Made by a program: the position numbers and the translations under genes
The notes under the pieces: generated by a model
Seen by the model: only the letters and a program-made list of their open reading frames with translations
The model's database searches: none
What the model was told of the DNA's origin: nothing
In this document: in pieces, positions 22,765-31,293 of the stretch
How positions within the stretch are numbered: the stretch's first letter is position 1
Layout: each line of letters starts with the position of its first letter
NCBI GenBank assembly: GCA_004562395.1
Contig: SFQY01000005.1
Span: forward strand, 1 to 34,263
Origin: a bacterium
Lineage (GTDB): Bacteria > Bacillota > Clostridia > Oscillospirales > Oscillospiraceae
DNA: 34,263 nt
Direction: 5' to 3'

Positions 22765-22851
22765 TTGCAACAAAAAGCCAATGATTCCCTACGATTTCTT
22801 CGGTTTTTGTGCAATTGGTAAAGTTTACTCAGTTCTTTTCAGGAGGATGCT

Positions 22852-24297
22852 ATGCAATACCATTCCACCCGCAACGAAACTATCCGCGCCGACAGCGCCC
22901 AGGCTGTCCTGGAGGGCCTGGCCCCTGACGGCGGATTGTACATGCCCCAGACCATCCCCGCCTTTGACTGGCAGCAGTGCCTTCAGGGCAGCAGCCAGGA
23001 CATGGCCACCCGGATTCTTTCCGCTCTGCTGCCGGATATCCCCGACATGCCGGAGCTGGTCCGCCGGGCCTACACCGGCAAATTCGAGACTGAGGATCTG
23101 ACGCCCACCGTTCCCGTGGGGGACTTCCGGGTGCTGGAGCTGTTCCGGGGCCCCACCTCCGCCTTCAAGGATGTGGCGCTCTCCATGCTGCCCCAGCTGC
23201 TGACCGCAGCCAAGAAGGCCAAGGGGATGGACGAAGATATCCTGATCCTCACCGCCACCTCCGGCGACACCGGCAAGGCCGCTCTGGAGGGCTTTCACGA
23301 CGTGCCCGGGGTCCGCATCTGCGTGTTCTATCCCGACGGCGGCGTGTCTCAGGTCCAGCGGGCCCAGATGGTGACCCAGGAGGGAAACAATGTTGCCGTC
23401 TGCGCGGTCCGGGGCAACTTTGACGACGCCCAGACCGGTGTGAAGAACATCTTTGCCGCCTGCCAGGGCCGGGAACTGCCCTTCCGGCTGTCCTCCGCCA
23501 ATTCCATCAACATCGGCCGCCTGGCCCCCCAGATCATGTACTACTTCCGGGCCTACCGGGATCTGCTGGACGCCGGGAAAATCGCCCTGGGAGACCAGGT
23601 GAATTTCTCCGTCCCCACCGGCAACTTCGGCGACATTCTGGCCGGATACCTGGCAAAGGGGCTGGGACTGCCCGTGGGCACCCTGATCTGCGCCTCCAAC
23701 GCCAACAATGTCCTCACCGACTTCATCCGCACCGGCACCTATGACCGCAGACGCCCCCTGCTGAAGACCACCTCTCCGTCCATGGATATTCTGGTGTCCT
23801 CCAACCTGGAGCGGCTGCTGTACCTGCTCAGCGGCGATACGAAGCTGGTGGCCTCCCTGATGGAGAAGCTGAATAAAGAGGGCAGCTATACCGTTCCCGA
23901 CGAGCTTCTGGCAAAGATCCAGGCCCAGTTCTGGGCCGCCTGCTGCGATGATGGCCGGGCAGCGGAGATCATCGGCCGGGTGTACAAGGAGCTGGGCTAC
24001 CTGTGCGATCCCCACACTGCCTCCGGCTGGGCAGCCGCCGAGGACTATGTGGCCCAGACCGGCGACAGCCGCCCCATGGTGGTGCTGTCCACCGCTTCCC
24101 CCTACAAGTTCCCCGCGGCCGTACTCCATGCCATCGGCGGCGACATAAGCGGCAGCGAATACGACCAGATGCGGACCCTCTCCGCCGTCACCGGGGTCCC
24201 CATTCCGAAGAACCTGGCCTCCCTCCAGGGAAAACCTGAAAAGCATACCGGTGTTATTGACAAGGATAAGATGCTGGAGTACGTACTGAATCTGTAA
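22852..24297 (+). CDS. thrC: Threonine synthase
   Basis: ThrC converts O-phosphohomoserine to threonine with pyridoxal phosphate. The 481 residues open with STRNETIRADSAQAVLEGLAPDGGLYMP, a typical ThrC start (quoted here as RADSAQAVLEGLAPDGGLYM). The PLP lysine is K106 in PTSAFKDVAL, and the phosphate-binding segment is TATSGDTGKAAL. Later motifs include SANSINIGRLAPQ and VPTGNFGDILAGYLAKG. CAGGAGG precedes the ATG. It is divergent from hom; thrB follows after a 300-base gap occupied mostly by an inverted-repeat element. Confidence 0.96.
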   Translation: MQYHSTRNETIRADSAQAVLEGLAPDGGLYMPQTIPAFDWQQCLQGSSQDMATRILSALLPDIPDMPELVRRAYTGKFETEDLTPTVPVGDFRVLELFRGPTSAFKDVALSMLPQLLTAAKKAKGMDEDILILTATSGDTGKAALEGFHDVPGVRICVFYPDGGVSQVQRAQMVTQEGNNVAVCAVRGNFDDAQTGVKNIFAACQGRELPFRLSSANSINIGRLAPQIMYYFRAYRDLLDAGKIALGDQVNFSVPTGNFGDILAGYLAKGLGLPVGTLICASNANNVLTDFIRTGTYDRRRPLLKTTSPSMDILVSSNLERLLYLLSGDTKLVASLMEKLNKEGSYTVPDELLAKIQAQFWAACCDDGRAAEIIGRVYKELGYLCDPHTASGWAAAEDYVAQTGDSRPMVVLSTASPYKFPAAVLHAIGGDISGSEYDQMRTLSAVTGVPIPKNLASLQGKPEKHTGVIDKDKMLEYVLNL

Positions 24298-24340
24298 AAG
24301 AATGCAATATTAAGAAAATATAGGCGGAATCACCGCAGAT

Positions 24341-24551
24341 AAAGGATCGTTTAGCGCTCCGATGGTTGCTGCGCACCCCCAAGGCTCCCTCTGATGAGGG
24401 AGCTGTCGCGAAGCGACTGAGGGAGAGAAAATGTTCGGTCTTTTACCGTGTTTACCAAGAATTCGAAAGGTTTCAGGCTTTCTCTCCCCCAGTCAGCTTC
24501 GCTGACAGCCCCCTCGTCAGAGGGGGCCTTGGGGACGCGAAACGATCCTTT
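24341..24551. mobile_element. MITE-like element B between thrC and thrB
   Basis: The 211-base element has perfect 12-base outer inverted repeats (AAAGGATCGTTT at 24341-24352 and AAACGATCCTTT at 24540-24551). Inside are two long imperfect inverted arms of about 57 bases (near 24372-24428 and 24481-24539) containing GGCTCCCTCTGATGAGGGAG and CGAAGCGACTGAGGGAGAGA and their complements. It has no gene. The arms look like a dispersed repeat type common in gut Clostridia, recognised from memory rather than by a search. The outer ends match those of element A. Confidence 0.8.
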
Positions 24552-24596
24552 ACAGCCCAATATCCTGCATTTATCACAAACTGGAGAACGAATCCT

Positions 24597-25487
24597 ATGA
24601 AACGAGTAACCATCCGTGTTCCCGCCACCACCGCCAACCTGGGGCCGGGGTTTGACGCCTTCGGCTGCGCCCTGAGCCTTTATACCGACGTGACCTTCCA
24701 GGAGACCGACGCCGGGCTGGAGATCACCGGCTGTGACGAGGAATTCACCGGCCCGGATAACCTGGCCTATACCTCCTACTGCGCGGTGCTGAATACCCTC
24801 AGCGAAGAGGTCCGGGGCGTGAAGATCCACATTGACGCCCACATCCCCATCTGCCGCGGGTTAGGCTCCTCCGCCGCCCTGCTGGTGGCCGGCGCCATGG
24901 GCGCCAACCTGCTCCATGGCAGCAAGCTGTCCACCCAGGGTCTGCTGAATATCACCAACGCCATGGAGGGCCACCCGGACAACCTGGCACCGGCCTTCTA
25001 CGGCGGCCTCACCGCCTCCATGGTGGACGGCGGCCTGCCGGTATCCGTCAGCTTCCCCCTCCACCCGGACTGGGAATTCCTGGCCCTGATCCCGGATTTC
25101 AACCTGCCCACCACCCTGGCCCGCTCCGTCCTGCCCCAGCAGATCAGCCGGGCCGACGCCATCTACAACATCTCCCACGGCGCCCTGGTGCTGAAGGCCC
25201 TGGAGCTGGGGGATGAGAAGCTGCTGCGCAACGCCATGCAGGACCGGCTCCACCAGTGCTACCGGAAAAAGCTGATCCCGGACTATGAAAAGATCGAGGC
25301 CCTGGTCCGTACCACCGGCGCGGCCTTCTGCCTCAGCGGTGCCGGCCCCACCCTGCTGTGCATCACCCAGGACCAGAATCTGGAGCGCAAGCTTTCCAAA
25401 AAGCTGGACAGCATCACCGAGAAGAACTGGCAGATGCTGCCCCTGCGGGTGGAATTCCAGGGCGCCCATGTCAGAAACGCGGAATGA
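24597..25487 (+). CDS. thrB: Homoserine kinase
   Basis: ThrB phosphorylates homoserine with ATP, giving the substrate for ThrC. The 296-residue GHMP kinase has IRVPATTANLGPGFDAFG at the N-terminus, the GHMP ATP-binding motif ICRGLGSSAALLVAGAMGA near 84-102, MEGHPDNLAPAFYGG, and the C-terminal LSGAGPTLLCI. The ATG at 24597 has GGAG ten bases upstream and starts the conserved sequence; the frame open from 24366 runs through element B and is not used. With lysC, asd, hom and thrC it completes aspartate to threonine. Confidence 0.96.
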   Translation: MKRVTIRVPATTANLGPGFDAFGCALSLYTDVTFQETDAGLEITGCDEEFTGPDNLAYTSYCAVLNTLSEEVRGVKIHIDAHIPICRGLGSSAALLVAGAMGANLLHGSKLSTQGLLNITNAMEGHPDNLAPAFYGGLTASMVDGGLPVSVSFPLHPDWEFLALIPDFNLPTTLARSVLPQQISRADAIYNISHGALVLKALELGDEKLLRNAMQDRLHQCYRKKLIPDYEKIEALVRTTGAAFCLSGAGPTLLCITQDQNLERKLSKKLDSITEKNWQMLPLRVEFQGAHVRNAE

Positions 25488-25493
25488 ACCAGA

Positions 25494-25522
25494 ACAGCCC
25501 CGCTCCGGCGGGGCTGTTTTTC
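25494..25522 (+). terminator. Intrinsic terminator of thrB
   Basis: A 10-bp perfect stem (ACAGCCCCGC at 25494-25503 with GCGGGGCTGT at 25508-25517) around TCCG is followed by a T run. Confidence 0.92.
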
Positions 25523-25617
25523 TGTCCATGGCCCCGGCAGACGCCCGTTTATCGGTCAATATGTATCGATAATAAAAGAGTTTTTGGAAAGAATTAGGCA
25601 AGGGTGACAAAACAGGG

Positions 25618-25646
25618 TAGACAAGGGGGAAAAAATGCGGTATCAT
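25618..25646 (+). promoter_or_regulatory. Promoter of the rnf operon
   Basis: TAGACA at 25618-25623 and TATCAT at 25641-25646 are spaced by 17 bases, about 56 bases before rnfC. I looked for a Rex-type palindrome and did not find one. Confidence 0.6.
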
Positions 25647-25701
25647 AGTAAACGCAGAATTGCGGAATTGATTCCGCAAAATTTGAAAGAGGTGAAGTAA
25701 T

Positions 25702-27030
25702 ATGGCGTTTTCTTTTTTCGGCGGGGTCCATCCCAAAGAAAATAAGTGGTACGCTTGCGACAAGGAGATCCAGGTTTTCCCGGAACCGGATATCGTCGTA
25801 ATCCCCATGTCCCAGCATATCGGCGCCCCCTGCAAGCCCCTGGTCAAGAAGGGCGATCTGGTCACCGTCGGGCAGAAGATCGGCGATAACCAGGGCCTTT
25901 GTGTCCCGGTACATGCGTCCGTATCCGGCAAGGTCAAGGCCGTGGAGATGCGGGCCCACACCAGCGGCACGACCATGATGAGCGTGGTCATTGAGAATGA
26001 CCATCTGGATACCCTGTGTGAGGACTGCAAACCCCGGACTCAGGCGGAGGTGGATGCTCTGTCTGCCGAGGAGCTGATCAACATCATCCATGAAGGCGGC
26101 ATCGTCGGTATGGGCGGCGCTACCTTCCCCACCCATGTCAAGCTCTCCGGCGGCATCGGCAAGGTGGACACCGTCATCGTCAACGCCGGCGAGTGCGAGC
26201 CCTTCATCACCGCCGACGACCGGCTGTGCCGGGAGATGCCGGAGAAGCTGATTTCCGGTCTGAAGATCATCATGCGGATCCTGGGCCTGAAGGAAGGCCA
26301 CATCGGCATCGAGGACAACAAGCCCGAGGCCGTGAAGGCTCTGAAGGCCAACCTGGAGGCTGCCGACGGCATTACCGTGGACGTGCTGCCCGCCAAGTAC
26401 CCCCAGGGCGCTGAAAAGCAGCTGATCTACGCCGTCACCGGCCGGGAGGTTCCCTCCGGCGGTCTGCCCGCGGCGGTGGGCTGCGCCGTGTTCAACGCTG
26501 CCACCTGCAAGGCCATCCACGACGTGGTCTATGACGGAATGCCCCTGATCAAGCGGATCGTTACCGTCTCCGGCGACATCCTGATGGAGCCCAAGAACCT
26601 GCTGGTGCCCATCGGCACCGCCTTCAACGACCTGATCGACGCCTGCGGCCACTCCGAGAACCCCTACAAGGTCCTCTCCGGCGGCCCCATGATGGGTGTG
26701 GCCCAGTATGACCTGAGCGTTCCCACCATCAAGGGCGTCAACGCCATCACGGTTCTGGGCAAGAAGAACGAGTATGCGGTGGACGAGCCCCAGTGCCTGC
26801 GCTGCGGCAAGTGCATCGACGCCTGCCCCATGAAGCTGATGCCCGTGCTGATGTACAAGGCCCTGCAGTCCAACGATGTGGAAGAGATGAAGGCCAACAA
26901 CATGATGGACTGCATCGAGTGCGGCAGCTGCGCCTATACCTGCCCCGCCAGCGTTCCTCTGGTGCTGGGCTTCCGGGTGGGCAAGCAGATCATCCGCAAC
27001 ACTGCCGCCAAGGCAAAAGCGAAGGCTTAA
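25702..27030 (+). CDS. rnfC: Rnf complex subunit C (NADH-binding iron-sulfur subunit)
   Basis: RnfC is the membrane-associated subunit where NAD+ is reduced in the ferredoxin:NAD+ oxidoreductase. The 442 residues begin with the short HPKENKWY region, a biotinyl-like PLVKKGDLVTVGQKIG and VHASVSGKV, the NADH/FMN fold with GGIVGMGGATFPTHVKL and NAGECEPFI, and two [4Fe-4S] motifs near the end: CLRCGKCIDACP and CIECGSCAYTCP. The C-terminus is an Ala/Lys run without the long repeat extension of proteobacterial RnfC. GAGGTGA is the ribosome binding site. Confidence 0.96.
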   Translation: MAFSFFGGVHPKENKWYACDKEIQVFPEPDIVVIPMSQHIGAPCKPLVKKGDLVTVGQKIGDNQGLCVPVHASVSGKVKAVEMRAHTSGTTMMSVVIENDHLDTLCEDCKPRTQAEVDALSAEELINIIHEGGIVGMGGATFPTHVKLSGGIGKVDTVIVNAGECEPFITADDRLCREMPEKLISGLKIIMRILGLKEGHIGIEDNKPEAVKALKANLEAADGITVDVLPAKYPQGAEKQLIYAVTGREVPSGGLPAAVGCAVFNAATCKAIHDVVYDGMPLIKRIVTVSGDILMEPKNLLVPIGTAFNDLIDACGHSENPYKVLSGGPMMGVAQYDLSVPTIKGVNAITVLGKKNEYAVDEPQCLRCGKCIDACPMKLMPVLMYKALQSNDVEEMKANNMMDCIECGSCAYTCPASVPLVLGFRVGKQIIRNTAAKAKAKA

Positions 27031-27045
27031 GGAGGGGGAAATTCT

Positions 27046-28044
27046 ATGGCACAGATGAAATATTTTTATGAGCTGACCATTTCCAGCTCTCCCCATGTAC
27101 ATTCCCCCGTGACCACCAAGACCATCATGCGGGACGTGCTCATCGCCCTGGCCCCCGCCCTGATCGGCTCCGTCTGCTTCTTCGGCTTCCGGAGCCTGAT
27201 GGTTACCCTGGTCAGCGTGGCCGCCTGTGTGTTCTTTGAGTGGGCCTACTGCCGGATCACCAAAAAACACTGCAAGGTTTTTGACCTGTCCGCCTGCGTT
27301 ACCGGCGTGCTGCTGGCCTTTGTCTGCCCGGTGACCATCCCCTATTGGACCATCATCCTGGGCGCCTTCTTCGCCATTGTGGTGGTGAAGATGCTCTTCG
27401 GCGGCCTGGGTCACAACATCGTCAACCCCGCTCTGGCAGGCCGCGCCTTTATGTTCAGCTGGCCTGTTCTCATGAGCACCTGGGTCAAGGTGGGCTTCGG
27501 CAACGCCGCCGGCCTGATCTCCACCGCCGACGCCGTCACCGCGGCAACCCCCCTGGGCAATATGCACCAGGGCCTGATGCCGGAAAGCTCCATCCTGGAT
27601 ATGTTCCTGGGCAATGTGGGCGGCTGTATCGGTGAGACCTCCGCGCTGCTGCTGCTCATCGGCTTTGCCTACCTGCTCTACCGCAAGGTCATCACCGCCC
27701 GGATCCCCGTGGCCTTCATCGGCACCGTGGCAGTCCTGAGCTTCCTGTTCCCCCAGGGCAATGACCGCATCGCCTGGATGGCGGCGCAGCTCTTCGGCGG
27801 CGGCCTGATGCTGGGTGCCATCTTCATGGCCACCGACTATGTGACCTCCCCCGTTACCAAGCTGGGCCAGATCGTCTACGGCGTAGGCTGCGGCGTTCTG
27901 ACCATCCTGATCCGTTACTTCGGCGGCTACAACGAGGGTGTCTCCTACGCCATTCTGGTGATGAACGCCTGCGTTGTCCTGCTGGATAGAATCGGCCGTC
28001 CTGTGAAGTTCGGCGCACCCAAGAAGGAGGCGGCGAAGAAATGA
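27046..28044 (+). CDS. rnfD: Rnf complex subunit D
   Basis: RnfD is an integral membrane subunit that carries covalent FMN and helps couple electron flow to Na+ or H+ transport. The 332-residue protein has about nine or ten transmembrane helices, the HNIVNPALAGRAF segment, and DAVTAATPLG, where T168 is the likely FMN-attachment threonine by family comparison. ATDYVTSPVTKLGQI is also characteristic. GGAGGGGG precedes the ATG; the end overlaps rnfG by four bases. Confidence 0.95.
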   Translation: MAQMKYFYELTISSSPHVHSPVTTKTIMRDVLIALAPALIGSVCFFGFRSLMVTLVSVAACVFFEWAYCRITKKHCKVFDLSACVTGVLLAFVCPVTIPYWTIILGAFFAIVVVKMLFGGLGHNIVNPALAGRAFMFSWPVLMSTWVKVGFGNAAGLISTADAVTAATPLGNMHQGLMPESSILDMFLGNVGGCIGETSALLLLIGFAYLLYRKVITARIPVAFIGTVAVLSFLFPQGNDRIAWMAAQLFGGGLMLGAIFMATDYVTSPVTKLGQIVYGVGCGVLTILIRYFGGYNEGVSYAILVMNACVVLLDRIGRPVKFGAPKKEAAKK

Positions 28045-28589
28045 AAACCGAATCCACTGTGAAATACGTTCTGCGGCTGACGGTTACCCTGCTGCTGATC
28101 ACCGCCGTTGTGGCCGTGATCCTGGCCGGCGTGAACTCCGTCACCGCTCCCCGGATCGCCGATCTGAATGCCCGGAAGACCCAGGAGGCTGTGGAAGCCG
28201 TTCTTCCCGGCGGCGGTGTGGAAGTGGCCTTTACCGATTCCACCGGCCTGGTGGCCACCGTCTATCAGGGCGAAGCCGGATACGCCGTGAAGGTCAACCC
28301 CTCCGGCTTCAACGGCACCGTCTCCATGATGGTGGGCGTGGACAATAACGGCAGCGTTCTGGGCATCTCCATCATCAGCCAGACGGAAACCGCCGGTCTG
28401 GGCGCCGTGTCCGCTGCGGATACCTCCGCCGGTGAGGCCTTCCGGGGCCAGTTCGCCGGTATGAGCGGCAGCGTCTCCGTTTCCAAGGACGGCGGTCAGG
28501 TGGACGCCATCACCGGTGCCACCATCACCTCCCGGGCGGTCTGCACCGGCGTCAACGCGGCGCTGGCCTGCGTAGCCAATATGGGTTAA
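28041..28589 (+). CDS. rnfG: Rnf complex subunit G
   Basis: RnfG has one N-terminal transmembrane helix (about residues 10-32) and an extracytoplasmic domain with covalent FMN. The 182-residue length matches the family. The FMN motif DAITGATITS places the modified threonine at T161. SQTETAGLGA is the other conserved segment. It overlaps rnfD by ATGA and is followed 13 bases later by rnfE. Confidence 0.95.
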   Translation: MKTESTVKYVLRLTVTLLLITAVVAVILAGVNSVTAPRIADLNARKTQEAVEAVLPGGGVEVAFTDSTGLVATVYQGEAGYAVKVNPSGFNGTVSMMVGVDNNGSVLGISIISQTETAGLGAVSAADTSAGEAFRGQFAGMSGSVSVSKDGGQVDAITGATITSRAVCTGVNAALACVANMG

Positions 28590-28602
28590 GGAGGTACTTC
28601 GG

Positions 28603-29247
28603 ATGAATTTCAAAAAGCAATTTAAAGAAGGCCTGCTGACCAAGAACCCCGTTACCGTACAGCTTCTGGGTATGTGCTCCACCCTGGCAATTACAACCAG
28701 CCTGTTCAACGGCATCGGCATGGGCCTGGCGGTCACCATCATTCTGATCTGCTCCAACGTGCTGATCTCCGCTCTGCGGAAGGTCATTCCCTCCCAGATC
28801 CGCATCGCGGCCTACATCACCATCATCGCCGGCTTCGTCACCGTGGTGGACCTGGCGCTGCAGGCCTTCATCCCCGCTCTGTCTGAGAGCCTGGGTGTGT
28901 TTATCCCCCTGATCGTGGTCAACTGCATCGTGCTGGGCCGTGCCGAAGCCTTCGCTTCGAAGAACGGCGTTCTGGCCTCCGCTGTGGACGGCCTGACCCA
29001 GGGCATCGGCTACACCGTAGCACTGGTCATCACCTGCGTCATCCGGGAGCTGCTGGGCTCCGGTACCTTCGGCGGCGGTCTGCTGAACGGCGGCGAGGGC
29101 ATCCGCATCATCCCATCCCCCTTCCCCGCTATGCAGATGGTTATGCCTGTGGGCGGATTTCTGATTCTGGGCTTCGTCATCGCCGGTTCCCAGTGGCTGA
29201 TGAAGCATCTGGAAATGAAGAGTAAGAAGAAGGAGGCTGCGAAGTAA
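28603..29247 (+). CDS. rnfE: Rnf complex subunit E
   Basis: RnfE is a six-helix membrane subunit, a paralogue of RnfA, that forms part of the ion and electron path. The 214 residues include NPVTVQLLGMCSTLAITTS, the conserved VNCIVLGRAEAFAS and REJ-type loop VIRELLGSGTFGGG (read as VIRELLGSGTF). AAGGAGG precedes the ATG. The basic C-terminal tail ends KSKKKEAAK. Its stop overlaps the rnfA start by one base. Confidence 0.95.
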   Translation: MNFKKQFKEGLLTKNPVTVQLLGMCSTLAITTSLFNGIGMGLAVTIILICSNVLISALRKVIPSQIRIAAYITIIAGFVTVVDLALQAFIPALSESLGVFIPLIVVNCIVLGRAEAFASKNGVLASAVDGLTQGIGYTVALVITCVIRELLGSGTFGGGLLNGGEGIRIIPSPFPAMQMVMPVGGFLILGFVIAGSQWLMKHLEMKSKKKEAAK

Positions 29248-29825
29248 TGGAAGCGATTCTCGGTATTATTATCAGCGCCATCCTCAGCGAGAACTTCATT
29301 CTGGTGAAGTTCTACGGCATCTGCCCCTTCATGGGCGTTTCCAAGAAGATCGACACCGCCATGGGCATGGGCATGGCCGTTACCTTCGTCATGGCCCTGG
29401 CCTCCGCGGCCTGCTACGCTATCAACCTGCTGCTGGTCATGCTGGGCCTGGAATACATGCAGACCGTGGCCTTCATCCTGGTCATCGCCTCCATCGTGCA
29501 GGTGGTGGAAATGTTCCTGAAGAAGTCCGTTCCCGCCCTGTATAAGGCTCTGGGCGTGTTCCTGCCCCTGATCACCACCAACTGCGCCGTTCTGGGCGTG
29601 GTGCTGGTGAACGTGCAGGAGGGCTACAACTTCCTGCTCAGCGTCATCAACGGCGCCGCCGGCGGCCTGGGCTTCACCGTGGCCATCGTGCTGTTCGCCT
29701 CCATCCGGGAGCGCGTCAACAAGGCCGATTGCCCCGAATGCTTCAAGGGCTTCCCCATTGCCCTGATTTCCGCCGGTCTGCTGGCTCTGGCCTTCATGGG
29801 CTTCTCCGGCCTGAGCATTTTCTAA
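29247..29825 (+). CDS. rnfA: Rnf complex subunit A
   Basis: RnfA is a six-helix membrane subunit that with RnfE coordinates a membrane-embedded iron-sulfur centre. The 192 residues contain SENFILVKFYGICPFMGVS near the N-terminus and ITTNCAVLGVVL in the middle; the Cys in each are the likely cluster ligands by analogy with solved Rnf and Nqr structures. SIRERVNKADCPECFKG lies in the last loop. The start overlaps the rnfE stop (TAATG). Confidence 0.95.
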   Translation: MEAILGIIISAILSENFILVKFYGICPFMGVSKKIDTAMGMGMAVTFVMALASAACYAINLLLVMLGLEYMQTVAFILVIASIVQVVEMFLKKSVPALYKALGVFLPLITTNCAVLGVVLVNVQEGYNFLLSVINGAAGGLGFTVAIVLFASIRERVNKADCPECFKGFPIALISAGLLALAFMGFSGLSIF

Positions 29826-29838
29826 GGAGGGCGAAACG

Positions 29839-30711
29839 ATGCAAATTCTGATTGCTGTTGCGATTCTGGGCGGCCTGGGCCTGGTCTTCGGCCTGGTTCT
29901 CTCCGCCGCCTCCAAGGTCTTCTATGTGGAGACCGATCCCCGGCTGGATCAGCTGAATGAGTGCCTGCCCGGCGCCAACTGCGGCGGCTGCGGCTTCGCC
30001 GGCTGCGGTGCCTACGCCGAGGCCGTGCTGAACGGGGAAGCCCCCATCGGCAAGTGCGCCTCCGGCGGAAACGAGTGTGCCCAGAACATGGCCGCCATCA
30101 TGGGCGTCAAGGCGGAAGCCGTCACCCGGAAGGTGGCGCTGGTCCGCTGCTCCGGCGCCAAGACCTATGACAAGGACGGCAACCTGACCAAGGGCGCCAA
30201 GGTCAAGGCCAACTACGAGGGCTTCAAGGACTGCCTGTCCGCCTCCAAGGTCGGCGGCAGCGGCCCCCTGTCCTGCAAATTCGGCTGCCTGGGCTATGGC
30301 ACCTGCACCAAGGCCTGCAAGTACGGCGCCATCAAGGTGGTGGACGGCGTGGCCCGTGTGGACGAGGACCTGTGCGTGGGCTGCATGGCCTGCGCCGCCG
30401 TGTGCCCCCGCCAGCTGATCATTCCCGTGGAGCCCGACCGGAACGTGGTCATCGCCTGTGCCTCTCTGGCAAAGGGCGCCGCTACCACCCGTGCCTGTAC
30501 CGTGGGCTGCATCGGCTGCGGCCTGTGTAAGAAGATCTGCCCCAAGGAAGCCATTACCGTGGAAAACAACCTGGCCCGCATCGACTATACCAAGTGCGAC
30601 AACTGCGGTCTGTGTGCCACGGTCTGCCCCAAGAAGCTGATCAAGGACTCCAAGGTGGAAACCCTGGGCGACCCCGTTGTCCAGTCCGCCAACGGTCCGG
30701 CCATTTCCTGA
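29839..30711 (+). CDS. rnfB: Rnf complex subunit B (ferredoxin-accepting polyferredoxin)
   Basis: RnfB receives electrons from reduced ferredoxin and passes them on. The 290-residue product has an N-terminal membrane helix (about 3-24), an Fe-S domain with CLPGANCGGCGFAGC, and a long polyferredoxin part with four cluster motifs: CKFGCLGYGTCTKAC, CVGCMACAAVCP, CTVGCIGCGLCKKICP and CDNCGLCATVCP. This is the clostridial-type, cluster-rich RnfB. AAGGAGGG precedes the ATG. It is the last gene of rnfCDGEAB, the order known from Clostridia and Acetobacterium. Confidence 0.96.
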   Translation: MQILIAVAILGGLGLVFGLVLSAASKVFYVETDPRLDQLNECLPGANCGGCGFAGCGAYAEAVLNGEAPIGKCASGGNECAQNMAAIMGVKAEAVTRKVALVRCSGAKTYDKDGNLTKGAKVKANYEGFKDCLSASKVGGSGPLSCKFGCLGYGTCTKACKYGAIKVVDGVARVDEDLCVGCMACAAVCPRQLIIPVEPDRNVVIACASLAKGAATTRACTVGCIGCGLCKKICPKEAITVENNLARIDYTKCDNCGLCATVCPKKLIKDSKVETLGDPVVQSANGPAIS

Positions 30712-30723
30712 TTCATATCCCAC

Positions 30724-30755
30724 TATGCCCCCTTCCGGAAACGGAAGGGGGCATA
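30724..30755 (+). terminator. Hairpin after rnfB
   Basis: A 14-bp perfect stem (TATGCCCCCTTCCG at 30724-30737 with CGGAAGGGGGCATA at 30742-30755) carries a GAAA tetraloop. It lacks a T run, so it may act as a 3' stabilising hairpin or a weak terminator. Confidence 0.7.
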
Positions 30756-30850
30756 TACGTCCCAAGCAAAGGGGGGCGGCGATTCCCAAAGATATCCGGG
30801 GCCTTCGATAAGCGATTCTTTGCGCCTGCGGCCGCCCGGATACCATATGA

Positions 30851-31081
30851 AAAGGGGGTGTCTCACTAAAGTAAAAGTACACAAATAAAAGAACTGTCAT
30901 TGCGAACCAGTGACCGCAGTCACTGGTGCGGCAATCCGTATCCTCCTTGAAATGTTCAGATTACTGGCATTTTTAAGGAGAACGGATTCCCACGCCATCC
31001 CACGGGATGGCTCGGAATGACAGTTTTTTCTTTCCCTTTGTGCTATTTAACGAAACAATTTCTTAGTGAGACAGCCCCTTT
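30851..31081 (+). mobile_element. MITE-like element, copy 2 (GGCTGTCTC termini)
   Basis: Terminal inverted repeats of 19 bases match at 18 positions (AAAGGGGGTGTCTCACTAA at 30851-30869 and TTAGTGAGACAGCCCCTTT at 31063-31081). The interior aligns with the reverse complement of 4329-4534: GAACTGTC, the GCGAACCAGTGACC palindrome region, GAAATGTTC, ACGGATTCCCACGCCATCC and GACAGTTTTTT occur in the same order. It contains no gene. It lies between the rnf operon and the convergent small gene at 31117. Confidence 0.8.
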
Positions 31082-31116
31082 GTGATAAAGATCCATTTTC
31101 TGTTTCCGGGCTCCGG

Positions 31117-31293
31117 TTACGGTTTTTCCTCCAGTCCGGAGATCTGCTTTCCTACCGTACATTCGGACTGGTAGACGCAGCTGCCGTAGCAGCAGTCCAC
31201 CTCGGTGATCTTCCCGTCCTCCAGCACGACCTCCACCATGCGGCTGGCATCCAGCTGCCGGCAGTAGCCGGAGATGAATTTCTCTGTTTCCAT
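31117..31293 (-). CDS. Small cysteine-rich protein (58 residues), unknown function
   Basis: The start ATG overlaps the stop of the upstream glucanase gene by one base (TGATG), and GGAGGA lies nine bases before it, so it is very likely translated and coupled. The peptide begins METEKFISGYCRQLD, has SRMVEVVLEDGKITEVDCCY in the middle and ends with GKQISGLEEKP. Five cysteines (C11, C34, C35, C39, C45) in a spacing like a small metal or iron-sulfur site are its main feature. I do not recognise a named family. It may be a short stand-alone member of a conserved clostridial small-protein group, which is a guess. Confidence 0.7.
   Translation of the reverse strand: METEKFISGYCRQLDASRMVEVVLEDGKITEVDCCYGSCVYQSECTVGKQISGLEEKP

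Noticed and set aside
25524..25701. Rex-type operator in front of the rnf operon
   Set aside because: No TTGTGA-type inverted repeat is visible; only a loose TATCG/CGATA pair occurs.
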